Shown: piece after piece, positions 52,938 to 60,680 of the stretch
Layout of the letters: each line of letters begins with the position of its first letter
How positions within the stretch are numbered: position 1 is the stretch's first letter
Notes under the pieces: model-generated
Database searches by the model: none
Told to the model about the DNA's origin: nothing
What the model saw: only the letters and a program-made list of their open reading frames with translations
Position numbers and translations under genes: made by a program
Assembly (NCBI GenBank): GCA_002412595.1
Contig: DHVJ01000038.1
Coordinates: 43,953 to 107,952 of the forward strand
Direction of reading: 5' to 3'
Source of the DNA: Anaerolineaceae bacterium UBA5211
GTDB taxonomy: Bacteria > Chloroflexota > Anaerolineae > Anaerolineales > Anaerolineaceae
Length of the DNA stretch: 64,000 nt

Positions 52938-53966
52938 TTATTCGGCAGCTGCGATTTTATCGGCAAAATCAGCAATGTTGTCCTTGGTTACCAGGATAGC
53001 CGTGGTCTGGATGCGGGCAGGAACTTCTTTGCCGGCGATGTAATCAATCAGAGCCTGTACGGCATCACCACCCTGCATTTGAGGATTCTGGAAGCAGGTA
53101 GCAACCATGCGGTCCTCGGACACAGCCTTCAAAGCGTCGTTGTTGCCATCAAAGCCGAACACCATGGTGTCGGCCAGGCGGCCGGCAGCATCCAACGCCT
53201 CAACAGCGCCCAATGCCATTTCGTCGTTGCAGGCGATTACAGCGTCGATTTCAGGATAAGCCTGCAGCAGGTTTTCCATAACGGTCAAACCCTGCGCGCG
53301 CTGGAAATCAGCAGTCTGGGAAGCCAGAACTTCGACATCAGGATAATTGGCCAGTGTGTCATCCACACCAGCTTTGCGGTCAATAGCCGTCTGAGCACCA
53401 GCGGTGCCTTCCAGGATGATGACTTTGCCTTTTCCGCCTAATGTCTCAACAGCGTATTCGGCCAGCATCTTCATGGCATCATAGTTTTCGACAGCTGAAA
53501 AGGTGACCACTTCACCGCCACCTGCGTTGGTGTTGGCCAGCGCAACCGGGATGCCGGCAGCATTGGCGCGTTCAATTGCGGGCACAATACCGGTGGAATC
53601 CACAGGCACTAACACAATGCCGTCAACCTTTTTCGCGATCAGGTCATCGACCAGGCGAGTTTGTTCTTCCAGGTTGTTAGCTTTGGTGGGGGCCAGGTAA
53701 AGCAGCTCAACGTTATTCGCTTCGGCAACTTCCAGTGAACCTTCATGGACCATTTCCCAGAAGGGATTGTTCAACGCTTTGGTCACCAAGCCGAAAGTTA
53801 GCGCTTCCGCCGGGGCAGCTTCTTCAGCAACTTCTTCTGCTGGGGCTGCTTCTTCAGCAACGGCTTCCTCGGCTGGGGCAGCCTCGGCCGCCGGCTGGCA
53901 GGCTGAGACCAATACACTGAATGCAATCACTAAAGCGATTATCGAAAGTAGTCTTACTTTTTTCAT
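52938..53966 (-). CDS. Sugar ABC transporter substrate-binding lipoprotein (RbsB/inositol type)
   Basis: A 342-aa lipoprotein. The signal peptide ends in the lipobox LVSAC with Cys23. A low-complexity Ala/Glu/Pro linker of about 35 residues (residues 26-55, repeats of EEAAPAEE) tethers the domain to the membrane. The mature part is a type I periplasmic-binding protein of the RbsB class (Peripla_BP_4), with FGLVTKALNNPFWEMV, VDGIVLVPVD and GFDGNNDALKAV typical of ribose, xylose, allose or inositol binding proteins. It is the only SBP of the operon. TTAGGAGAA lies before the ATG. The hairpin after it suggests high expression. Ligand is not known, an inositol or inosose being the guess from context. 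Confidence 0.92.
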   Translation of the reverse strand: MKKVRLLSIIALVIAFSVLVSACQPAAEAAPAEEAVAEEAAPAEEVAEEAAPAEALTFGLVTKALNNPFWEMVHEGSLEVAEANNVELLYLAPTKANNLEEQTRLVDDLIAKKVDGIVLVPVDSTGIVPAIERANAAGIPVALANTNAGGGEVVTFSAVENYDAMKMLAEYAVETLGGKGKVIILEGTAGAQTAIDRKAGVDDTLANYPDVEVLASQTADFQRAQGLTVMENLLQAYPEIDAVIACNDEMALGAVEALDAAGRLADTMVFGFDGNNDALKAVSEDRMVATCFQNPQMQGGDAVQALIDYIAGKEVPARIQTTAILVTKDNIADFADKIAAAE

Positions 53967-54079
53967 CTAATTCTCCTTTAATAAACCTATTTTTATTTAG
54001 CAACAACCTAAAACAATAATCTTTTATGCCTTATAAACACCTCCTCTATCAAAAATTGAATCATCGATGCATACGCAGA

Positions 54080-55081
54080 TTAATTTCGTTTTCTCATGAT
54101 GACATCCAGCCAAACCGAGAGAACCACTACGATTCCTGTAACAAGCTGCTGCCAAAGGGAGTTGATCCCTAATAAATTCATTCCGTTGGTCACCACCAGC
54201 ATGATCAGTGACCCAATAATAGTTCCGGCGACACCGCCCTGACCGCCAGCCATGCTGGTACCGCCCATGACTGGGCTGGCAATGGCCGGCAGCAGGAAAG
54301 ACGCACCCATATCCTGGTCAACCGCGTTCAAACGCGCCGCCAGGATAATGCCGCCAATAGCTGCCAGCATACCGCTGAGTATGTAAGCGCTGACCAGAGT
54401 TTTGGATAATTTAATTCCTGAAGCACGCGCGGCGTGCGGGTTTGCGCCAATGGCATAGAGACTTCTCCCCAAAGTTGTATATTTCAAGAACCATCCCAAA
54501 ATCAATGCGATGATCGCGACAATCCATATCGGCATGGGGATTCCTAAAAAGTAACCCCGTCCAAGATAGCGGAAGGTGTCCGGAAAGCTGAAGAAAGGCG
54601 AAGCGCCCATGATAGCAAAAGCCAGGCCCCTGCCCACCCACAACATACCGTAGCTGGCCACGGCAGGCGGTAATTTGATAATAGCAATCAATTGCCCGGT
54701 GACAAATCCGGAAAGTGCGCCTGCGCCAACGGCGGCGATGATGGCACACCACCAGGGCAAGTTGGTTTGGGTCAGTACATAACCGGAAACCACGCTGGTC
54801 AGCGTGACCACGCTGCCAAGCGACAGATCGATTCCACCGGTCAGGAAAACAATGGTCATGCCCAAAGAAATAATGATCTGAGGGGCAGCCTGACGAAAAA
54901 CATTGATTAGATTGGTGGTCTTCAGAAAATTCTGGTTCAGCAGGGAAATGCCAATACACAAAATCAGGAGTGCTCCCAGCCTTGAAAATCTGGAAAGTAC
55001 CTTTCCGATACTGGGTTTTTCATGAATAAGTTGAACCTCTTCGGTCACTTCCGCCTCTGCATGGTTATTCTTTTTATTCAT
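54080..55081 (-). CDS. Sugar ABC transporter permease (RbsC type), second
   Basis: A 333-aa polytopic permease of the branched-chain/ribose family, about eight to ten helices, with the sequence TGGIDLSLGSV in the first half and the EAA-like loop GANPHAARASGIKL in the second. The N-terminal 30 residues are a cytoplasmic tail. Its start overlaps the stop of the other permease gene by 4 bp (ATGA), so the two are translated together and form a heterodimer. The two permeases are clearly different in sequence, unlike the single-RbsC ribose system. Confidence 0.9.
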   Translation of the reverse strand: MNKKNNHAEAEVTEEVQLIHEKPSIGKVLSRFSRLGALLILCIGISLLNQNFLKTTNLINVFRQAAPQIIISLGMTIVFLTGGIDLSLGSVVTLTSVVSGYVLTQTNLPWWCAIIAAVGAGALSGFVTGQLIAIIKLPPAVASYGMLWVGRGLAFAIMGASPFFSFPDTFRYLGRGYFLGIPMPIWIVAIIALILGWFLKYTTLGRSLYAIGANPHAARASGIKLSKTLVSAYILSGMLAAIGGIILAARLNAVDQDMGASFLLPAIASPVMGGTSMAGGQGGVAGTIIGSLIMLVVTNGMNLLGINSLWQQLVTGIVVVLSVWLDVIMRKRN

Positions 55082-56064
55082 TCTTCCCGCTCCTCATCGC
55101 GCATCTTTTGTACACGTCGTTCAACCAGGGTAGATAAGACAATTGCCGTAATCAGCACTGTACCGAATATAGCCAGCTGCAAGTAAGTGGGAATTCCCAA
55201 GATATTCAAGCCATTACGCAGAATTAGGATAAAGATTCCACCAAGAGCGCCTCCCAATGCTGTCCCTTTTCCGGCAATATAACTGCCGCCCAAAACCGCA
55301 CCGGCAAAGGCTTCGAATTCCATGCCCAAACCAACGGTGGGCTGCGCAGCCATGTTTCTGGAAGTTAGGATGCAGGCCGCGATTCCCGCGGTCAAACCGG
55401 AATAGGAGTACGCCAGAACTTTATACAACCAGGCGGGTTTTCCAGAAAGCTTCAGTGCTTCTTCGTTGCCGCCCAAAGCATAGACATAGACGCCAAAAGG
55501 TGTTTTATTCAACAAAACACTGGTCACGACAAAAACCAGAATAATGGCCCATAAAGGAATAGGAATATTCAGTAATGTCCCGTTTCCAATAGCAGAAAAA
55601 CCTTCCGGCAAACCCCCGATGACATTCCCATTATTCATACCCAAAGCCAGGCCGACAGCAATCCCTTGTGTTCCCAAAGTGGCTACAAAAGAGGGAATAC
55701 CCATGAAAGTGACAAACACGCCGTTGAGCGTACCAAACAAAATTCCCACAATCATGGATACGATGATTGCCAGAAAAGGCGGCAAATTCAGATTGACCAT
55801 TACCCAGGCCATGACCATTCCGCACAGCGACATCACCGCGCCATTTGAAAGCTCAATGCCACCGGTGATTTTGACCACAATCACACCCAGACACAGAATC
55901 AGCAGGATAGCCCCCTGACGGCACAGGTTGGCTGCATTATCCAAAGTCAGAAAATTTGAATTGGATACTGAAAAATAAACCATCATCACAATCAGGATCC
56001 ATGTGACAGTCGGGACCTTTTCAAGAACAAACTGCCTTATTTGTTTACCATTAAATTCCTTCAT
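55078..56064 (-). CDS. Sugar ABC transporter permease (RbsC type), first
   Basis: A 328-aa RbsC-like permease, with the conserved TGGIELSNGAV in helix region 2-3 and ALGGNEEALKLSG in the coupling loop. I chose ATG 56064, which shares its A with the TAA stop of the ATPase gene (TAATG) and has GGGAG upstream, over an ATG 21 nt upstream that would overlap. Together with the other permease it makes the membrane channel for the imported sugar. Confidence 0.9.
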   Translation of the reverse strand: MKEFNGKQIRQFVLEKVPTVTWILIVMMVYFSVSNSNFLTLDNAANLCRQGAILLILCLGVIVVKITGGIELSNGAVMSLCGMVMAWVMVNLNLPPFLAIIVSMIVGILFGTLNGVFVTFMGIPSFVATLGTQGIAVGLALGMNNGNVIGGLPEGFSAIGNGTLLNIPIPLWAIILVFVVTSVLLNKTPFGVYVYALGGNEEALKLSGKPAWLYKVLAYSYSGLTAGIAACILTSRNMAAQPTVGLGMEFEAFAGAVLGGSYIAGKGTALGGALGGIFILILRNGLNILGIPTYLQLAIFGTVLITAIVLSTLVERRVQKMRDEEREE

Positions 56065-57557
56065 TATTTGACTCCCATAGCGCAACGAAGTATTTCTTCC
56101 GAATCAGTTCCCTGGGGAAATTCACCGGCAACACGTCCTTCGTGCATGACATAGATGCGGTCGCTCATACCCAGAATCTCCGGCATTTCAGAAGAAATCA
56201 TCAATATGGCATGACCGGAATTAGCTAACTGGTCCATAAATGAATGCACTTCCGATTTCGCGCCCACATCAATCCCGCGGGTAGGTTCATCAATAATGAT
56301 GACTCTCGGTTTGGCGGCCAGCCATTTTCCAATGACCACTTTTTGCTGGTTGCCCCCGCTCAGGTTATGCACAATACGTTCGAGTGAAGGAGGCTGAATA
56401 TCAAATTTCTTGACATACTCCTTAGCGGTTTTCCGCTCTACTGAAGGTTTCATCACGCCATTAGGGAATATTTTCCGCAGACAAACCATTACCAGGTTCT
56501 TTTCCATGGAAAGGATGGGGAACAATCCATCGCGCCGTCGGTCTTCCGGAATCAGGCCTACACCGATATCCACCGCCAAAGATGGATCAATGTGTTTATA
56601 TTTCTTGCCAAGAATCTCGAAATCGTCCGCCGTCATGGAGTCCAGGCCGAAAATCGCGCGGGCGGTTTCCGTACGCCCTGAGCCCACCAACCCGGAAAGC
56701 CCGACAATCTCGCCAAAATGGACTTCCAGATCGACATGATGGACTTTCTTGCCGGATTTCAATCCTTTCACTGATAAAGCCACTTCTCCAGGTGCGCAGT
56801 GATGACGCGGGAACAACTCATTGATCTCACGGCCGATCATCATGGTGATGACTTCATCAATGCTGATTTCGGCAACCTTGCGCGTGCCAATCAATTGTCC
56901 ATCGCGCATAACCGTTACCCGATCACCAATTTGCTTCAACTCTTCCATGCGGTGCGAGATATAAATGATCCCCACCCCATTTTCTTTCAGCGTCGCAACC
57001 GTGGAAAACAATTGTTCAATTTCGCGCAAGCTCAAAGCGGAAGTGGGCTCATCTAAAACTAATATTCTTGCATCCATCGCCAGCGCTTTGGCGATCTCCA
57101 CCATTTGCTGTTCTGCCACGCCCAGTTCCAGGACGGGCTTTTGCGTATCGACATCGACACCAATGGACTTCAGAATTTTTCCGGCTTCCTGCTGCATGCT
57201 GGTCTTATCCAGAAACATGCCAGCGATTGTCTTCTCGCGCCCCAGGAAAATATTTTCCGCCACGCTGCGGAAGGGGAGCAGGGTAAATTCCTGATACACC
57301 ATGGCCACGCCTTGCGCGCGGGCCGCGGTAGGATTCCAACGCGATTGGATTTCGCCATCGATAAAGATTTCACCTTCATCTTTGGGGTATGCCCCCGCCA
57401 GAACCTTCATCAAGGTAGATTTACCTGCTCCATTTTCGCCAACCAAAACATGTACTTCACCAGGGAAGAGATCAAAACTGACATGATCTAATGCTTTGAC
57501 ACCTGGAAATGACTTGGATATTTCTTTCATTTCAAGCAGTGGAATATTGTTTTTCAT
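56064..57557 (-). CDS. Sugar ABC transporter ATP-binding protein (RbsA/MglA type)
   Basis: A 497-aa tandem ABC ATPase. NBD1: Walker A GENGAGKST near residue 38-46, a changed signature ELGVAEQQM, Walker B LVLDEPTSAL. NBD2: the usual degenerate Walker A (SGLVGSGRTE), signature NLSGGNQQK, Walker B IIIDEPTRGI. This is the classical RbsA layout, in which NBD2 is degenerate at Walker A. It works with the two permeases and lipoprotein downstream. Stop codon overlaps the permease start by one base, indicating coupled translation. Confidence 0.94.
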   Translation of the reverse strand: MKNNIPLLEMKEISKSFPGVKALDHVSFDLFPGEVHVLVGENGAGKSTLMKVLAGAYPKDEGEIFIDGEIQSRWNPTAARAQGVAMVYQEFTLLPFRSVAENIFLGREKTIAGMFLDKTSMQQEAGKILKSIGVDVDTQKPVLELGVAEQQMVEIAKALAMDARILVLDEPTSALSLREIEQLFSTVATLKENGVGIIYISHRMEELKQIGDRVTVMRDGQLIGTRKVAEISIDEVITMMIGREINELFPRHHCAPGEVALSVKGLKSGKKVHHVDLEVHFGEIVGLSGLVGSGRTETARAIFGLDSMTADDFEILGKKYKHIDPSLAVDIGVGLIPEDRRRDGLFPILSMEKNLVMVCLRKIFPNGVMKPSVERKTAKEYVKKFDIQPPSLERIVHNLSGGNQQKVVIGKWLAAKPRVIIIDEPTRGIDVGAKSEVHSFMDQLANSGHAILMISSEMPEILGMSDRIYVMHEGRVAGEFPQGTDSEEILRCAMGVK

Positions 57558-57593
57558 GCTCTACACGATCCTTTCTTCCCTGGCGAATGAAAC

Positions 57594-58769
57594 TTACATT
57601 TCGAATACGACTTTGAGGGCGTCCTCTTCGAATGATTTTTCGATCGCTTCTTGAGCCTGGCTCAATTTAAAGCGATGGGTGATCAATTTCTCAAAGGGGA
57701 ATTTATCGCGATTGCGCCACATCATATCAAAAGCGGCATAGTAACCATCATGCGGATGGTTGGTGTTTCCATAGATCAATACATTCTTGGCCGCGATATG
57801 GCGGTGAACATTCAGGGACACCTCTCCAGTATCAGCAAAATTGCCGGTTTCCAGGTAAGTCCCGCCGCGCCGCAGCATTTCCAACCCGACCCGCACCACA
57901 GAAGGCTGGCCAACGGTTTCCACTACCACGTCCGCTCCACGTCCTTCAGTCTCCGCACGGATCGCCTCAACCAACTGCTGGTCGTCCATATCGGATACAT
58001 TGAAAGTCACGTCAGCTCCGAACTCTTTAGCCATTTCCAGTTTCTTGGGGAAAGTATCCAAAGAGATAACCTTGCCGGCGCCCAACATACGCGCCTTGGC
58101 AACCATCAACATGCCGATCGGGCCTGCGCCCTGCACGACCACGGTATCGCCGAAATGAAATCCCTTGCCGCCATACGCGGCATATTCTTTGCCGCGGTCC
58201 AAAATAGCTGTAACAACAAAGAGCTCGGATAGGCAGGAATATTCCACTGGAATGTACTCAGGAACTTTGTACACCCAGGATTTAGGCGGCAGATACATAT
58301 ATTCCGACCAGCCGCCGACGATATAAGGAAATTGATCGGCATAATACGTCATGCCAATGCCTTTGTGATGGGAACAGTAGGGATAGCCGTGCACGCTGCG
58401 GCAGTACCAGCATTCGCCGCAAATGATGTTGGGGCAGTTGGTAACGCGGTCGCCGACATTCAACTTCTGGCCGCTGTATTCAATATTATCGCCGTTCATT
58501 TCAACCACGATGCCCGAGTTTTCGTGTCCATGCACGGTGGGGAAGACCATGTCCTGCTCTGCTTCGGTGCCGCCATATAAGGTTGTTTCTCCTTTATAGG
58601 CATGTTTGTCCGTACCGCAGATGCCGGACATTTCCATCTTGACGATCATGGCACCCGGTTCCAGATGATCCGGGTAAGGTAATTCTTGATACTCCAGTTT
58701 TCCCGGTGCGACCATTACAGCCGCGCCGACAGTTTTTACCGGGTGGGAAGTTTTAATATCTCCACTCAT
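57594..58769 (-). CDS. Zn-dependent alcohol/polyol dehydrogenase (IolM-like candidate)
   Basis: A 391-aa medium-chain dehydrogenase/reductase. The catalytic Zn ligands are Cys51 (GICGTDKH), His82 with Glu83 in the GHE motif, and the four structural-Zn cysteines lie in NCPNIICGECWYCRSVHGYPYC-like spacing. NAD binding is shown by VVQGAGPIGML. Family members act on sorbitol, threonine, butanediol and, in Thermotoga IolM, on scyllo-inosose. The gene lies next to the IolN-like hydrolase, which in Thermotoga uses the IolM product, so this is the likely assignment, but the sequence itself is not closer to IolM than to others as far as I can tell. A hairpin separates it from the hydrolase gene. Confidence 0.82.
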   Translation of the reverse strand: MSGDIKTSHPVKTVGAAVMVAPGKLEYQELPYPDHLEPGAMIVKMEMSGICGTDKHAYKGETTLYGGTEAEQDMVFPTVHGHENSGIVVEMNGDNIEYSGQKLNVGDRVTNCPNIICGECWYCRSVHGYPYCSHHKGIGMTYYADQFPYIVGGWSEYMYLPPKSWVYKVPEYIPVEYSCLSELFVVTAILDRGKEYAAYGGKGFHFGDTVVVQGAGPIGMLMVAKARMLGAGKVISLDTFPKKLEMAKEFGADVTFNVSDMDDQQLVEAIRAETEGRGADVVVETVGQPSVVRVGLEMLRRGGTYLETGNFADTGEVSLNVHRHIAAKNVLIYGNTNHPHDGYYAAFDMMWRNRDKFPFEKLITHRFKLSQAQEAIEKSFEEDALKVVFEM

Positions 58770-58824
58770 GGTGAATCCTCCTATAAATTCATAAACAGTA
58801 AAAATTCAATTATTCAGTAAACAA

Positions 58825-58859
58825 AATGGGAATCAGGCTCTCTCCTCCTGATCCCCATT
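58825..58859 (-). promoter_or_regulatory. Intercistronic hairpin between hydrolase and dehydrogenase genes
   Basis: Minus strand AATGGGGATCAGG / CCTGATTCCCATT, one G-T pair, 9-nt loop, followed by TTGTTTAC. Could be an attenuator or an RNA-processing site. Confidence 0.6.
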
Positions 58860-58879
58860 CACATATTTACATCAACGAT

Positions 58880-59848
58880 TTAGGGTGGGTACGCTACGGT
58901 ATAAAGATGTTTGCCGCCGTCTGCGATAGGTCCTTTCAACAACGCCTCAATTTCTTCAGGGGATCGCTGGGATACTCTGTCAGCTGGGGGCAACTTACCG
59001 GCCGGATACTTATCCATGATTTCTGTGATCAGTTTTTCCATGTAATCCAGTACAGCATAAATACCGGGTTTGGCTTTTTCAGGATCTGCCAGGGTGGCTG
59101 AACCGACTACACCTTCCGGTGTCGCGATAGGTTCAATTGCCGAGGCACCCACATGCTGCCAGAAAGGAATGGGCATGTTGTAGGCCGAACCAGAGAAATC
59201 GATATGTCCGGGCGGGAACAGGCTTTCACCTTTGGTATCCACAGCATCTTCCAGGTGAATCATTTCCGGGAAGAGCGCCATGGAGAAGGAGGTTTCACAT
59301 TCATCGCCGTGCACAAAAGGTGTCTCGAAAGGTCCACCATGAGCTTTGTCGCGGATGTGTTCCTTGATCATAAACCAGTAATTGATATTGACCAGCAGCA
59401 TGGGCACCTGGTACTTTTTACCGAACTGATGCATCGCCATGGGAATGGCATAATCCTGTCCATGACCATTCAACAAAATCTGCTTGCGGAAACCAGCATT
59501 CCACAAACCGGCCATAATGGCACGCAGATTAGCGGTAAAAGTTTCTTCCGGGACCACAATCGTACCCGGCATACCCAGGTGATGGAAAGGATGAGAACCA
59601 TACCAGATGGGTTCCGCTACTGTGCAGCCCACTTTTTGCGCAACTGCTTCTGCCATGCGGGTCACCAGGAAGGTATCCTCGCCGCTGCAGGCATGCGGGC
59701 CATGCGCTTCCGTGCTGCCGATTGGGATGATGATGAGATCGTTCTTTTTCAAGCGCTCATCAACTTCCTTTCCGGTCATCGTCTGCAGGTAAATACCTGT
59801 CGGACGGTCCATATGCCCCCCGTCAGGGGGCAATTTCCATTTTTCCAT
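58880..59848 (-). CDS. iolN: Creatininase-family hydrolase, IolN-like (3-dehydro-scyllo-inosose hydrolase candidate)
   Basis: A 322-aa metal-dependent amidohydrolase-type enzyme of the creatininase family. The metal ligands expected for the family are visible: Glu47 and His49 in GSTEAHGPH, Asp58 in GEDTF, the His in LLNGHGQDY and the Glu in HGDECETS. Proteins with this N-terminus (EKWKLPPDG) and the C-terminal GKHLYTVAYPP are, as I recall, the ones named 3-dehydro-scyllo-inosose hydrolase, which open the ring of the diketo-inositol to 5-keto-L-gluconate. It would act after the Zn dehydrogenase and before the IolO-like epimerase. GAGGAGATAA ends in the GntR gene and precedes its ATG, 5 bp after the GntR stop. 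It is the second gene of the operon. Confidence 0.8.
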   Translation of the reverse strand: MEKWKLPPDGGHMDRPTGIYLQTMTGKEVDERLKKNDLIIIPIGSTEAHGPHACSGEDTFLVTRMAEAVAQKVGCTVAEPIWYGSHPFHHLGMPGTIVVPEETFTANLRAIMAGLWNAGFRKQILLNGHGQDYAIPMAMHQFGKKYQVPMLLVNINYWFMIKEHIRDKAHGGPFETPFVHGDECETSFSMALFPEMIHLEDAVDTKGESLFPPGHIDFSGSAYNMPIPFWQHVGASAIEPIATPEGVVGSATLADPEKAKPGIYAVLDYMEKLITEIMDKYPAGKLPPADRVSQRSPEEIEALLKGPIADGGKHLYTVAYPP

Positions 59849-59853
59849 AACAA

Positions 59854-60540
59854 TTATCTCCTCTGAAAATTAATTTTGGGGTTTTGATTTATGAATGTAA
59901 TCAATCGTTTACTTACATTCTCGAGATGCTCCGCCATGCGCTGGCTGGCTGCTTCCCCATCTCTCACCAGTAATGCATCGACAATCCGGTTATGTTCAAT
60001 TAGGGTTTCTTTGATGTTTTCCATAGAATGCGTGGATAAAACTCGCTCACGATAAGTCAAATCATTCAGGCTGTCCATAAAAGAGATCAGGCGTTTGTTA
60101 TGGACATGTTTTTGGAGATATTCGTGGAATTTCACTTCATTTTCGAGGAAACCGTCATAATCCCCCGCTTCCACAGCCTGGCTGCTGGCCTGCATGATGT
60201 TTTTCAACATTTCCAATTCTTCATCGGTCAATGCTTCGGCGGCCTGCCGGGCAGCGCGCGTTTCAACAATTTCGCGCGCTTCAAACAAATCATAAATATC
60301 CTGTTCCGTTATTTCGGAAACAAAATATCCAACTCGCGGTCGAACATCAATCAGCCCTTCATTAGCCAACCGCAAGAAAGCTTCACGCACAGGCGTGCGG
60401 CTCACTTCCAGCTTTTCAGTGAAATCCTCGATATGGAGCTGTTCCCCGGGTCTAAAATCCAGGTTCAATATGCCTTTTTTCAGGTATTGATAAGTCCAGT
60501 CGGTCAAAGCTGAAGGTTTACTTTTTGGTGCTTTTTCCAT
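59854..60540 (-). CDS. GntR-family transcriptional regulator, FCD (FadR) subfamily
   Basis: A 228-aa repressor. The N-terminal winged helix (residues 12-75) has the GntR signature LHIEDFTEKLEVSRTPVREAFLRL. The C-terminal all-helical FCD domain (about 85-215) has the expected metal/ligand residues, NEVKFHEYLQKH and EHNRIVDALL ... MAEHLENV with their His. FCD regulators sense small acids such as gluconate, galactonate or pyruvate, which fits the operon's likely intermediates. First gene of the minus-strand operon and divergent from the decarboxylase. A perfect 43-bp palindrome lies in the spacer and is the probable operator; TAAGGA before the ATG is the ribosome binding site. Confidence 0.92.
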   Translation of the reverse strand: MEKAPKSKPSALTDWTYQYLKKGILNLDFRPGEQLHIEDFTEKLEVSRTPVREAFLRLANEGLIDVRPRVGYFVSEITEQDIYDLFEAREIVETRAARQAAEALTDEELEMLKNIMQASSQAVEAGDYDGFLENEVKFHEYLQKHVHNKRLISFMDSLNDLTYRERVLSTHSMENIKETLIEHNRIVDALLVRDGEAASQRMAEHLENVSKRLITFINQNPKINFQRR

Positions 60541-60563
60541 TAATCCTTACTTTCATCGCAAAT

Positions 60564-60606
60564 TTATTGTAATATGTGATATATTACATATCACATATTA
60601 CAATAA
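60564..60606. promoter_or_regulatory. 43-bp perfect palindrome, probable GntR operator
   Basis: The arms are 19 bp (60564-60582 and 60588-60606), identical in reverse complement, with a 5-bp centre ATTAC. The arms contain TTGTAATATGTGATAT and its reverse. It is very AT-rich and lies between the GntR gene and the decarboxylase gene, 24 bp from the first and 75 bp from the second. Two dimers could bind side by side, since GTAATAT and ATATTAC also recur inside. Confidence 0.85.
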
Positions 60607-60680
60607 AAGAGTACGAATGTCAATGACATTTATAAGTTTTCGAGGGATTAAAATAATATAAGGAAAGGCAGGAATAATAT

